Shown piece after piece: positions 25,265-33,682 of a DNA stretch of 64,000 nt (its first letter is position 1; each line of letters opens with the position of its first letter). The notes under the pieces were generated by a model that ran no database searches, had not been told where the DNA came from, and saw only the letters and a list, made by a program, of their open reading frames with translations. The stretch is from Reyranella sp. (lineage in GTDB: Bacteria; Pseudomonadota; Alphaproteobacteria; Reyranellales; Reyranellaceae): the NCBI RefSeq assembly GCF_004297405.1, contig NZ_SCVC01000031.1, positions 1-64,000 on the forward strand, written 5' to 3'. The translations under genes were made by a program, and so were the position numbers.

Positions 25265-25281
25265 TTGCGAATAATTCGCAA
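25265..25281. promoter_or_regulatory. Fur-box-like palindrome upstream of fecI
   Basis: TTGCGAAT-A-ATTCGCAA is a perfect 8-1-8 inverted repeat. Its core TGCGAAT-n-ATTCGCA has the 7-1-7 geometry and the GAAT-n-ATTC centre of proteobacterial Fur boxes. It lies 68 bp before the FecI-type sigma factor start, where iron-dependent repression would be expected. Confidence 0.7.
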
Positions 25282-25349
25282 CAAAGATACCTTGCCCGCC
25301 ACTCCGGCCTTTTGTCCGGGGCCGGTATTGGGGAACAAGAGTAAGCGCT

Positions 25350-25871
25350 GTGCCTGCGGACACCACGGCTCTCTTTGTCGAGCACCGTCGTTCTTTGGTC
25401 GAATACGCCGCCGGGATCCTGGGATCGCGGGCGCAGGCCGAGGACGTCGTGCAGGAAGCCTATATCCGCTTCAGCGTGGCGAGCGAGAAAGGCGCGTCCC
25501 CGCAAGGGGAGCCCATCCTGCACCCTCTTGCCTACCTCTATGCCGTCGTCCGCAATCTCGCGCTCAACTGGGTCCGGCGCTCGTCGCTGGACGCTGCAGG
25601 TTCGCGCACGAGCGAGGAAATCGCCTCGGTGGCGAGCGACGCGCCTTCCGCCGAGGCGGTGCTTCTCCATCGCGACGAGCTGCGCGAGCTGGCCGCGGCC
25701 CTGGTCGAACTTCCCGAGCGCACGCGGCTCGCCTTCAATATGAACCGCCTGGAAGGTCGTCCCCTGCGTGAGGTGGCAGATCGGCTGGGTGTTTCCGTCT
25801 CCCGCGCCCAGCAGCTCGTGAAGACCGCCATGATCCATGGCGCGAAGCGACTGAGGACCCTGCAGCAGTGA
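25350..25871 (+). CDS. fecI: FecI-type ECF sigma factor
   Basis: A 173-residue ECF sigma factor. Sigma region 2 is at about residues 8-75 (A-E-D-V-V-Q-E-A-Y-I-R-F, then the L-A-Y-L-Y-A-V-V-R-N-L-A region 2.4). Region 4 is at about 108-168 (E-L-P-E-R-T-R-L-A-F, L-R-E-V-A-D-R-L-G-V-S). It would direct RNA polymerase to the neighbouring iron-uptake receptor gene when released by the FecR-like anti-sigma. The start is GTG 25350 with only a weak ribosome-binding site. A Fur-box-like palindrome lies upstream. It belongs to the FecI-FecR-FecA cell-surface signalling type. Confidence 0.9.
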   Translation: MPADTTALFVEHRRSLVEYAAGILGSRAQAEDVVQEAYIRFSVASEKGASPQGEPILHPLAYLYAVVRNLALNWVRRSSLDAAGSRTSEEIASVASDAPSAEAVLLHRDELRELAAALVELPERTRLAFNMNRLEGRPLREVADRLGVSVSRAQQLVKTAMIHGAKRLRTLQQ

Positions 25872-25897
25872 AATGCTCGGCCTCTTTTTTTGCTTGC

Positions 25898-25912
25898 CCC
25901 TTGAATCCGGCC
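25898..25912 (+). promoter_or_regulatory. repeated upstream element 1 (candidate FecI-dependent promoter)
   Basis: CCCTTGAATCCGGCC occurs here, 67 bp before the chosen fecR start, and again with one change at 26983, 70 bp before the TonB receptor start. A shared 15-mer at matched distance in front of two genes of one ECF system suggests an ECF -35 region. Here CGTCC follows at a -10-like distance. Confidence 0.5.
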
Positions 25913-25979
25913 TTTTGAAATCGTCCTACTTGGTGACGCGACCGCTCCCATGGTCGCCGGCGCACTCCCCTTGGTGGCG

Positions 25980-26960
25980 ATGACAGGCGAACCGACGGAC
26001 GACGATCTGCTGGCCGAAGCCGTCGACTGGCGCATGCGTATCGACGCGGCGCCCGAGGACAGGGCCGTGCGGGCAGCGCTCGACGCCTGGCTTGCGGGAA
26101 GCAACGCGCGCCGACGCGCCTATGCTGATGTCGAGCGCATGGCGCGAGTGGCCAGCGATCTGCCTCCTGGCTACGAAAACCTGCAAGCGCCCCTCGAAGC
26201 CGAGCCACTGCGTCCAGCCCCGCCCGCGGGTCTCCGCGCCGCGCGGCGCGCGGGCTATGCGGCGGTCGCCTTGGCGGCCTGCCTCGCCTTTCTGTTCCTG
26301 CCGTCCCTGCAGCTTTGGCTCGCTGCGGACTACAGCACCGGCACGGCCGAGCTGCGTACCATCACGCTGGAGGATGGCAGCATCGTCTCGCTCGACGCCG
26401 GAAGTGCCGTTGCCACGCACTACGGTACGGCCCGACGCGAGGTGACGTTGTTGTCGGGGCGGGCCTTCTTCGAGGTCGTCCCGGCAGCCGACCGGCCGTT
26501 CGTGGTGGTCGCAGAAGACGTGACCGTCACGGTTACCGGCACCGCTTTCGACGTAGGACGGTCGGGTGATGCTGTTTCGGTCGCCGTTCAGTCCGGAACC
26601 GTCGAGGTCGCTACGGCACGTGGCAAGGGCACGGTGGTACCACTGGTGCGCGGCCAGCGACTCAGCATCGACAGGAAGTCGGAGCGGATGGCGAAATCTG
26701 AAATCGTCCCGGCTGATGTCGCCGCATGGCGCGAACGTCGTCTGATCGTCGACAAGGCCACGCTGGCGGAAGTCGTGGAAGAACTCGGCCGTCACTATCC
26801 CGGCGTCGTGATGCTGCCTGATCGCGGGCTGGCCGAACGTCGCGTGTCCGGTGTCTTCGATCTGCGTCAGCCAGTCGAAGCTTTGCAGGCTGCCGTGCGC
26901 ACGCACGGTGGTTCCACGACAAGGATCACCCCCTATCTCGTCGTGGTTTCAGGCCCCTGA
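25980..26960 (+). CDS. fecR: FecR-family transmembrane anti-sigma regulator
   Basis: A 326-residue FecR homologue. The cytoplasmic N-terminal domain (DUF4880) begins D-D-D-L-L-A-E-A-V-D-W-R, and a transmembrane helix lies at about residues 92-108 (A-A-V-A-L-A-A-C-L-A-F-L-F). A periplasmic FecR domain follows (T-L-E-D-G-S-I-V-S-L-D-A-G-S, V-T-V-T-G-T-A-F-D-V), and the C-terminal STN-like part contacts the receptor. It relays ligand occupancy of the TonB receptor to the sigma factor. I choose ATG 25980; ATG 25950 in frame is possible. The spacing of the upstream element favours 25980. Confidence 0.9.
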   Translation: MTGEPTDDDLLAEAVDWRMRIDAAPEDRAVRAALDAWLAGSNARRRAYADVERMARVASDLPPGYENLQAPLEAEPLRPAPPAGLRAARRAGYAAVALAACLAFLFLPSLQLWLAADYSTGTAELRTITLEDGSIVSLDAGSAVATHYGTARREVTLLSGRAFFEVVPAADRPFVVVAEDVTVTVTGTAFDVGRSGDAVSVAVQSGTVEVATARGKGTVVPLVRGQRLSIDRKSERMAKSEIVPADVAAWRERRLIVDKATLAEVVEELGRHYPGVVMLPDRGLAERRVSGVFDLRQPVEALQAAVRTHGGSTTRITPYLVVVSGP

Positions 26961-26982
26961 CGTTCACAAAATTTTCGAAGTG

Positions 26983-26997
26983 CCCTTGAATCTGGCC
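26983..26997 (+). promoter_or_regulatory. repeated upstream element 2 (candidate FecI-dependent promoter)
   Basis: CCCTTGAATCTGGCC, 14 of 15 bases the same as the element at 25898, lies in the 107-bp gap between fecR and the TonB receptor gene. The surrounding sequence is otherwise not similar, so chance similarity is unlikely. Confidence 0.5.
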
Positions 26998-27067
26998 GAC
27001 GTCGCGACTCTCTCTTCCGTGCGTCGCCGCCGCTCCACCGCACATACCACCTTGCGGGAGAGTTGTT

Positions 27068-29542
27068 GTGACGTCGATCAATCGAAGGGAACGGGCGCGC
27101 AAGAGGGGGCGAGGCGCCGTCGGCGGTTTCGCGAGCGCGGCGATACTGGTGCTGTCGTCGCCCGTCCTTGCTCAAGACCTGCAAGATCAAATGCCGCGAC
27201 TGGAAGCTCAGGCAAGCCGCACCGTCGCTTTCGATATTCCCGCACAGCCCCTGGCGCAGGCGCTGACAGCCTTTGGTCGGCAATCAGGCCTGCAGGTTGC
27301 GTTTGATCCCGCCGCTGCCGCTGGCAAGACGAGCGTTGCATTGAACGGGCTGATGGCGACGGAGCAAGCACTTCGTGCGCTGTTGGGTGGCACGGGCCTT
27401 TCCTATCAGTTCACGTCTGCGGGGGCTGTGACGATCTCGGGTGCTGCGAGCGGCGCCGGTGGCGTGCTCCTCGACCCCGTACAGGTCCAGGGTTATGCCG
27501 TGCCGGCGCAGGCGATGATCGACAACGTGCCGCCACCTTATGCCGGTGGCCAGGTCGCGACCGGCAGTCAGCTCGGCCTGCTCGGCAACCGCGACGTGAT
27601 GGACACGCCGTTCAACCAGACGAGCTACACCGCCAAGAAGGCGCAGGACCAGCAGGCCAAGACCGTTCGCGACGTGCTGAACGACGATCCCTCGGTGCGC
27701 TCCAGCGTGCCCGACGGCGCGACGCCCGGCGACAACATGTATATCCGCGGCTTCGCGGCGACGAGCTTCATGACCTATGGCGGCCTCTACGGCATCCTGC
27801 CGACCTACTCGCCGATGGCCGAAATCGCCGAAAGGGTCGAGGTGCTGAAGGGGCCGAGCGCCATGCTAACCGGCCTGCCGCCGGGCGACGCGATCGGCGG
27901 CTCGATCAACATCGTCCCCAAGCGCGCACCCGACGACGGCCTGACGCAGATCACTGCGAACTACCTGTCGAGCGGCCAGGTCGGCGGCCATGTCGACGTG
28001 GCGCGCCGCTTCGGCGAGAACAAGGAGTTCGGCGTGCGCTTCAACGGCGTGTTCCGCGCCGGCCAGACCGACATCCAGTGGAACACCGACCAGCGGGGGC
28101 TGGCGCTGCTCGGCCTCGACTATCGCGGCGAGCGCGTGCGGCTCTCGGCCGATCTCGGCTATCAGTACCAGTATATCGGCGGCGTGCTGCCGTTCCTCGG
28201 CGTGGCCAACGGCGTGCCGCTGCCCTGGGCTCCCAACATCCGCAACAATCCCGGCGGCCAGCCCTGGAATTCCCAGGAGCGCAAGGATCTGTTCGGCGTC
28301 GTGCGCGGCGAGTACGACATCACCGAGCAGGTCACCGCCTATGCCACCTTGGGCGCGCACGACAACCGCGTCGGCGCGCTGCGCAACGCCGTGTCGGTGA
28401 TCGCCACCAACTTCGCCGGCAACAGCACCGTGACGCCCAACACGCTGTCGCAGTACCAGACCTACCTGACGGCCGAGGTCGGCGTGCGCGCCCGGGCCGA
28501 GACCGGCCCGATCGGCCACGAGATCGCCTTCAGCGCGACGACCCTCGATTGGGGCAGCGGCTTCGCCGTCGTCAACGGCGCGCCCTTCGCCACCAACATC
28601 TACAACACCGCCGCCGTCACGCAGCCCAACATTCCCATGGGCGTCGCCAACAAGACCAGCAACACCACGCTCTCCAGCCTGGCGCTGGCCGACACGCTGA
28701 CGGCCGCCGAGAAGCGCATCCAGTTGACGGTCGGCGCGCGCCTGCAGCAGGTCAAGTCGGCCAATTTCAATGCGACGACCGGCGCGCAGACCGACAGCTA
28801 CGACCAGGCTGCGCTCAGCCCCTCGGTGGCGCTGGTCTTCAAGCCCTGGCAGAACGTCTCGCTCTACGGCAACTTCATCCAGGGCCTGCAGCAGGGCTCG
28901 ACCGTGGCCAGCAACTTCACCAATGCCGGCCAGGTCTTCCCGCCCTACAAGTCGACGCAGTACGAGGTCGGCGTGAAGGTCGACTGGGGCAAGCTCACCA
29001 CCACCATGAGCGCCTTCCAGATCTCGCGGCCGAGCCTGATCACCGACGTCGCGACCAACACGCAGCTTCTGGGCGGCGAGCAGCGCAACCAGGGGCTGGA
29101 GTTCGATTTCTTCGGCGAGCCGATCGAGGGTGTGCGCGTGGTCGGCGGCCTGATGCTGCTCAATGCCGTGCTGACCAAGACGACGGGCGGCACCACCGAC
29201 GGCTGGATCGCGCCCTTCGCGCCCACGGTGCAGCTCAATCTCGGCGGCGAATGGGACACGCCCTTCGTGCCCGGCCTGACCCTGACCGGGCGCGTGGTCT
29301 ATACCGGCGCGCAGTATTTCGACACGACCTGGCCGCGCCGCATGCTGCCCGACTGGGCGCGCTTCGATCTCGGTGCGCGCTACGCGTTCGAGAACCCCGG
29401 CGCCAAGGGCAAGCTGCTGGTCGCCCGCTTCGCCGTCGAGAACCTGCTCGACACCAACTACTGGGCCGGCGGCACCGGCCCGACCAGCCTCTTCCTCGGC
29501 ATGCCGCGAACGTTCCGTCTGTCGCTGACGGCGGATTTTTGA
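27068..29542 (+). CDS. TonB-dependent siderophore receptor with STN signalling domain (FecA/FpvA type)
   Basis: An 824-residue outer-membrane receptor. The signal peptide ends near residue 35 (V-L-A-Q), and an STN secretin/TonB N-domain follows at about 50-105 (F-D-I-P-A-Q-P-L-A-Q-A-L). The plug domain is at about 195-290 (V-R-D-V-L-N-D-D-P-S-V-R, Y-I-R-G-F, V-E-V-L-K-G-P-S-A-M-L) and the beta-barrel runs to the end. The C-terminus F-R-L-S-L-T-A-D-F ends in the aromatic outer-membrane sorting residue. It imports a ferric siderophore using TonB energy and signals through FecR and FecI next door. The ligand is unknown; the plug resembles hydroxamate receptors. The start is GTG. Confidence 0.93.
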   Translation: MTSINRRERARKRGRGAVGGFASAAILVLSSPVLAQDLQDQMPRLEAQASRTVAFDIPAQPLAQALTAFGRQSGLQVAFDPAAAAGKTSVALNGLMATEQALRALLGGTGLSYQFTSAGAVTISGAASGAGGVLLDPVQVQGYAVPAQAMIDNVPPPYAGGQVATGSQLGLLGNRDVMDTPFNQTSYTAKKAQDQQAKTVRDVLNDDPSVRSSVPDGATPGDNMYIRGFAATSFMTYGGLYGILPTYSPMAEIAERVEVLKGPSAMLTGLPPGDAIGGSINIVPKRAPDDGLTQITANYLSSGQVGGHVDVARRFGENKEFGVRFNGVFRAGQTDIQWNTDQRGLALLGLDYRGERVRLSADLGYQYQYIGGVLPFLGVANGVPLPWAPNIRNNPGGQPWNSQERKDLFGVVRGEYDITEQVTAYATLGAHDNRVGALRNAVSVIATNFAGNSTVTPNTLSQYQTYLTAEVGVRARAETGPIGHEIAFSATTLDWGSGFAVVNGAPFATNIYNTAAVTQPNIPMGVANKTSNTTLSSLALADTLTAAEKRIQLTVGARLQQVKSANFNATTGAQTDSYDQAALSPSVALVFKPWQNVSLYGNFIQGLQQGSTVASNFTNAGQVFPPYKSTQYEVGVKVDWGKLTTTMSAFQISRPSLITDVATNTQLLGGEQRNQGLEFDFFGEPIEGVRVVGGLMLLNAVLTKTTGGTTDGWIAPFAPTVQLNLGGEWDTPFVPGLTLTGRVVYTGAQYFDTTWPRRMLPDWARFDLGARYAFENPGAKGKLLVARFAVENLLDTNYWAGGTGPTSLFLGMPRTFRLSLTADF

Positions 29543-29569
29543 GCAGGTAGAGGCTCAGCGGGAAATTCT

Positions 29570-29593
29570 AGATATTTGCATTTGCAAATATCT
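29570..29593. promoter_or_regulatory. near-perfect AT-rich palindrome, candidate MarR operator
   Basis: Arms AGATATTTGCA and TGCAAATATCT are perfect inverted copies separated only by TT. The element is strikingly AT-rich against this background. It sits 37 bp upstream of the flavin oxidoreductase ATG, whose operon also encodes a MarR regulator. MarR dimers typically bind such palindromes near the promoter. Confidence 0.65.
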
Positions 29594-29630
29594 GGCAAGA
29601 AGCGGATGATCGCCAAAACGGGAGGCGATC

Positions 29631-30689
29631 ATGCAATTCGGCTACTTCACGCTGAGTGACAACCGCTATCCAAACAATCCGCGATCGGCCGAGGACTTCC
29701 TCAAGGACATCTATGCCGAGGCGCTGTGGGCCGAGAAGGTCGGACTGAACTCGGCCTGGATCGGCGAACACCATTTCAATCTGTTGGGCGTTAACGCTTC
29801 GCCGCTGGCAATGCTGGCACAGCTCGCCGGCGCCACGACCAAGCTGCGCCTGGCGCCGGCCGTCACGCTCCTGCCGGTTCATCATCCGCTGCATGTCGCC
29901 GAAGAGTGGGCGACGCTCGATCTTCTCTCCGGTGGCCGGGTCGATTTCGCCGCCGGCCGCGGCTACGACCGCAAGGAGTACGAGCCGTTCCAGGCACCGT
30001 TCGAGGACTCGTCCGAACTGTTCGCTGAAGGGCTCGAAATCGTGTGGCGTGCCTGGACCGAGACCGGCAAGTGGTCGCACAAGGGCAAGTTCTACGAGTT
30101 CAAGGATGTCGAGGTGCGGCCCAAGCCGGCACAAAAGCCGCTCCGGCCGTATGTCGCCTGCTTCTCGCGGCCTTCGATGGAGCTCGCTGCCAAGAACGAC
30201 TGGAACGTGATCTACGCGCCCTTCGCCGCGGCCATGGTCTACGGCTCGCTGGCCGATGCCGTGCGCGTTTATCGCGAGACCTGCGAAACCGGCTTCAAGC
30301 GGCCGATGCGGCGGGCCATGTGCTCCTACTTCGTGCATATCGCCTCGACGCCGGAGGAAGAGCATTACGGCAAGGAAGCGCTGGTGCGTTACTTCCAGGA
30401 TGCGTTGATCGCTGCATTCCCCTCATCGTCGGGCGAGAAGGTGCCGCCGACCTACAAATACTTCGTCAACATCGTGAACATCCTGCGCGACATGCGGCCG
30501 GAGAAGCTGACCGACAAGTCGATCCTGTGCGGCAGCCCGCAGCATATCGTCGATACGCTGAAGCAGGTCGAAGCGGCCGGCGTCGCCGAGGTGATCCTCT
30601 ACTTCAACTACGGGCAGAAGCCGCATGCGTTGGTGAAGGAGCAGATGGAGCGCTTCATGCGCGAGATCGCGCCGCATTTCGCCAGCTGA
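29631..30689 (+). CDS. LLM-class (luciferase-like) flavin-dependent oxidoreductase
   Basis: A 352-residue TIM-barrel protein of the bacterial luciferase-like family: M-Q-F-G-Y-F-T-L, the S-A-W-I-G-E-H-H-F motif, L-A-P-A-V-T-L-L-P, G-G-R-V-D-F-A-A-G-R-G. Members use reduced FMN supplied by a separate reductase to oxygenate or reduce small organics. The substrate is unknown. It is followed 4 bp later by a MarR regulator and preceded by a strong palindrome, so it is likely the MarR-controlled enzyme of a small inducible operon. Confidence 0.9.
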   Translation: MQFGYFTLSDNRYPNNPRSAEDFLKDIYAEALWAEKVGLNSAWIGEHHFNLLGVNASPLAMLAQLAGATTKLRLAPAVTLLPVHHPLHVAEEWATLDLLSGGRVDFAAGRGYDRKEYEPFQAPFEDSSELFAEGLEIVWRAWTETGKWSHKGKFYEFKDVEVRPKPAQKPLRPYVACFSRPSMELAAKNDWNVIYAPFAAAMVYGSLADAVRVYRETCETGFKRPMRRAMCSYFVHIASTPEEEHYGKEALVRYFQDALIAAFPSSSGEKVPPTYKYFVNIVNILRDMRPEKLTDKSILCGSPQHIVDTLKQVEAAGVAEVILYFNYGQKPHALVKEQMERFMREIAPHFAS

Positions 30690-30693
30690 CGCG

Positions 30694-31146
30694 ATGGGTC
30701 CGCTCGGCTCCTATCTGCCCTATCTGCTCAATCGCGCCGGCGCGCGGATCGCAACCTCGTTCGGCGAGGAGGTCCGGCCACTCGGCGCCACCCTGCAGAT
30801 CTGGCGCGTCCTCGCTGCTCTGAGAGAACGCGACGGCCGGCGCATGGGCGATCTCTCAGCGACGACGTCGATCGATGTGTCGACGCTCACGCGGCTGGTC
30901 GACACCATGGAGAAGAAGGGGCTGGTGGCTCGCCGCCGCGATCCCGCCGACGCCCGCGTCGTCGTCCTGCATGTCGCGCCGGAGGGCCGTCGTCTGACAC
31001 GGAAGCTCCTGCCCATCGCCGAACGGTATGAGAAGGTGGCGCTGCAAGGCTTCGACGCCGAGGAGGCCGAGCAGCTCAAGGCCGCCCTGCGCCGGCTCTA
31101 TGCCAACATGGATGCGCTGGAGAGTCCCCATAAGGTGCGAGGTTGA
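30694..31146 (+). CDS. MarR-family transcriptional regulator
   Basis: A 150-residue winged helix protein. The recognition region is at about residues 48-78 (R-M-G-D-L-S-A-T-T-S-I-D-V-S-T-L-T-R-L-V) and the wing reads R-R-R-D-P-A-D-A-R-V-V. Length and layout are normal. The gene begins 4 bp after the flavin oxidoreductase stop, so they share a transcript, and autoregulation through the palindrome at 29570-29593 is likely. The inducer is unknown, perhaps the oxidoreductase substrate. Confidence 0.92.
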   Translation: MGPLGSYLPYLLNRAGARIATSFGEEVRPLGATLQIWRVLAALRERDGRRMGDLSATTSIDVSTLTRLVDTMEKKGLVARRRDPADARVVVLHVAPEGRRLTRKLLPIAERYEKVALQGFDAEEAEQLKAALRRLYANMDALESPHKVRG

Positions 31147-31204
31147 AACTCGCCGCCTTGTAGTCGATTGTGCTGCGAACGATTCTTAAAGGGAGCCCTG
31201 CCTC

Positions 31205-31828
31205 ATGGCGCGCCTCAGCTCGACGGACGACCTCCGCCGCATCATCACCGAACCGCGTCCTGCGTCACGCAGCAAGATCCTCGATGCTCTGGACGAGCAG
31301 TCGACCGACTTCCTGAAGCGCTGCCCGTTCGCTTTGATCGGCACAACGGCCGCAGACGGTACGATCGAGGTCTCGCCCAAGGGCGACGAGCCGGGTTTCA
31401 TCCGCATCGAGGACTCCCGGACCCTGCTGATCCCCGAGCGGGTCGGCAACAACCTGGCCTTCGGCCTCAGCAACATCCTGGCGACCGGCAAGGTCGGCAT
31501 CATCGCGCTGGTGCCGGCGACCGGCGAGACGCTGCGTATCTCCGGCACGGCGGAGATTTATGACGATGCCGATCTGCTGGCGTCGCTGAGTTCGCTCGGC
31601 AAGCCCGCCCTGCTGGCAACCCGCGTGCACATCAAGCACTGCTACTTCCATTGCGCCCGCTCGATCGTGCGCGCCAAGCTCTGGGATCCCAAGGCGTGGC
31701 CGGCGCCAGGCCGCATCTCCTTCGGCAAGATCATCGCGCCGCGCATCGGCGAGAGCGCCGAGGTGGCGGCCCAGATCGACGCCAATGTCGAAAGTGCCTA
31801 TACGACGAGGCTCTGGCAGAACAGCTAG
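31205..31828 (+). CDS. pyridoxamine 5'-phosphate oxidase-family (flavin split-barrel) protein
   Basis: A 207-residue protein of the MSMEG_1061-like branch of the PNPOx family. The split barrel contains F-A-L-I-G-T-T-A-A-D-G-T-I-E-V-S-P-K-G-D, then L-L-I-P-E-R-V-G-N-N-L-A-F-G-L-S-N-I, which is the characteristic flavin-phosphate binding segment. These proteins bind FMN or F420-like flavins, but the reaction is unproven. A purine-rich AAAGGGAGC site precedes the ATG. It is 58 bp after marR and 30 bp before the adenylate cyclase gene, so it could belong to either unit. Confidence 0.85.
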   Translation: MARLSSTDDLRRIITEPRPASRSKILDALDEQSTDFLKRCPFALIGTTAADGTIEVSPKGDEPGFIRIEDSRTLLIPERVGNNLAFGLSNILATGKVGIIALVPATGETLRISGTAEIYDDADLLASLSSLGKPALLATRVHIKHCYFHCARSIVRAKLWDPKAWPAPGRISFGKIIAPRIGESAEVAAQIDANVESAYTTRLWQNS

Positions 31829-31858
31829 AAGCGTCGAGGGAGGCGCGCTCACGTCGGG

Positions 31859-33682
31859 ATGAAGCGCAAGGCCGGTTTGTTCCTGCTCGCGGTGTTGGTG
31901 GTCGCGAGCCTCATGACGATGATCGTGGCGTCGCTCGCCATGTACCGGCTGGTCGCGGGGGCGCAGGCCGAAGAACTGCGTAAAATCGAGGCAAGCCTCA
32001 GCGAGCGGTTCGCCGTGTTCGAGCTCATGCTGCAGAGCGAGAACCGGCGCAATCATCGGCATATGGAGACGGTGCTGCCGCGGATCGCGGCCGACGTCGA
32101 GCGGGCCGGACGCGATCCGCGCACCCTGTCGTTCGCCGAGATGGACGCACTGGCGACCCAATACGGTATCGGCCACCTCTACTTCATCGACCGCGACTAC
32201 AAGGTGTTCCAGACCAACCTGCCCTCGGATCTCGACTTGGTCTTGCCCAAGGGGCGGCTCACCGACTTTCTCGACAGGGTTATGGGTAGCGGCAAGGCGT
32301 GGAACGCCGGCATCGATCTGTCGTTGGTGACCCACACGCTCAAGACCTACAGCTACTTCGGCCCGGCCGACCGCGACTACATTATCGAAGCCTCGACCGA
32401 TGTCCGCGAGACACTGCAGCGGAGCGATTTCGCCTGGATGGGCAAGTACTTCTTCGAGGAGTTCTTCGCCGACGCCATGGACTCCAATCCCTATGTCCGC
32501 GACGTCGATGTCTACCTGGTCAGCAGTACAGGCGCCTGGTCTTTGATCCATGTCGGCGAACAGCTCGCCCCAGCCATCGTCGAGAAGGTCCTCGATGCCG
32601 GTCGCTACCGGCCATCCGAGGTACAGGACCGGCTGACGACCCGATACAGCGTCTTCAAGGCCGCCGGAGCGGACGGCAAGGGCGACGGGCCAGGGGCAAT
32701 GGTGATGATCCGCAAGGTGGTCTTCGATCTCGGCCTGGCGCGCCAGGCAGTCGTCCACGTGTTCGTAAGCTCGCTGGTCGTGCTGGCCCTGATGCTGCCG
32801 CTCATCTACTGGCTCGCCGCACGGCTGCTGCAGCGGCAGATCCTCGATCCGCTGTTCACCTTGCGGCGCGAAGCTGGTGCCATCGCGGAGGGCGATCTCG
32901 ATCAACCGATCGCCAATGTCGAGCGGCGCGACGAGATCGGGCAGCTGGCGCGTAGCTTCACCGCCATGCGCGACGCTGTGCGGGCGACCATCACGGATCT
33001 CAAGGAGACCAACCTGTCGATCGAGCGGTTCGTGCCGCGCGCCTTTCTGGCCAAGATTGGCCGGCCGAACATCCGGTCGGTCGCGCTAGGCGATAACAAG
33101 CGCCAGGACATGACCATCCTGTTCGCCGACATCCGCAACTTCACTGCCCTATCGGAGCGGATGTCGCCGGACGCCAACTTCGCTTTCATCAATGCCTATC
33201 TGGCGGAGATGGGGCCGGTGATCGCCCAACATGGCGGCTTCATCGACAAGTACATCGGCGACGCCATCATGGCGCTGTTCGAGAAGGCCGACGACGGCGT
33301 GCGTGCGGGTCTCGCGATGCTGGCGATCCTCGAGCGTTTCAACGCAACGCGTCAGGCGACCGGTGCCGAACCGATCGTGATCGGGATCGGCCTCAACACC
33401 GGCTCCCTGATGATGGGCACGATCGGCGAGCGGCACCGCATGGACGGCACGGTGATCTCCGATGCCGTCAATCTCGCTGCCCGTCTAGAGAGCTTGACCA
33501 AGGACTATCGCGTGCCCCTGCTGGTCTCGCAATTTACCGTGGATCGGCTGGACGACCCTGAGACCTTTGCGCTGCGCCCAATCGACACCGTGGTGGTGCG
33601 GGGCAGGACTCAGCCAGTGGCGATCTTCGAGGTTCAGGCCCGCCAATCGTCTATTGGTCAGGCGCCCACTGATCTGGCGTAG
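31859..33682 (+). CDS. membrane-bound class III adenylate/guanylate cyclase with periplasmic sensor and HAMP
   Basis: A 607-residue sensor cyclase. The order is a transmembrane helix at about 7-29, a periplasmic sensor of about 270 residues without a recognised motif, and a second transmembrane helix at about 300-323. Then come a HAMP domain (about 324-376, D-E-I-G-Q-L-A-R-S-F) and a class III cyclase domain (about 415-590). Both metal-binding aspartates are visible (F-A-D-I-R-N-F and Y-I-G-D-A-I-M-A-L-F), with the purine-recognition lysine (F-I-D-K) and the transition-state pair in N-L-A-A-R-L-E. It should be active and make cAMP. The 3' end overlaps the convergent racemase-like gene by 25 bp. 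Confidence 0.92.
   Translation: MKRKAGLFLLAVLVVASLMTMIVASLAMYRLVAGAQAEELRKIEASLSERFAVFELMLQSENRRNHRHMETVLPRIAADVERAGRDPRTLSFAEMDALATQYGIGHLYFIDRDYKVFQTNLPSDLDLVLPKGRLTDFLDRVMGSGKAWNAGIDLSLVTHTLKTYSYFGPADRDYIIEASTDVRETLQRSDFAWMGKYFFEEFFADAMDSNPYVRDVDVYLVSSTGAWSLIHVGEQLAPAIVEKVLDAGRYRPSEVQDRLTTRYSVFKAAGADGKGDGPGAMVMIRKVVFDLGLARQAVVHVFVSSLVVLALMLPLIYWLAARLLQRQILDPLFTLRREAGAIAEGDLDQPIANVERRDEIGQLARSFTAMRDAVRATITDLKETNLSIERFVPRAFLAKIGRPNIRSVALGDNKRQDMTILFADIRNFTALSERMSPDANFAFINAYLAEMGPVIAQHGGFIDKYIGDAIMALFEKADDGVRAGLAMLAILERFNATRQATGAEPIVIGIGLNTGSLMMGTIGERHRMDGTVISDAVNLAARLESLTKDYRVPLLVSQFTVDRLDDPETFALRPIDTVVVRGRTQPVAIFEVQARQSSIGQAPTDLA

Noticed and set aside
28078..29550. 490-codon plus-strand frame inside the TonB receptor gene
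   Set aside because: Arg/Gln/Ala-rich alternative frame of the receptor coding sequence, with no family resemblance.
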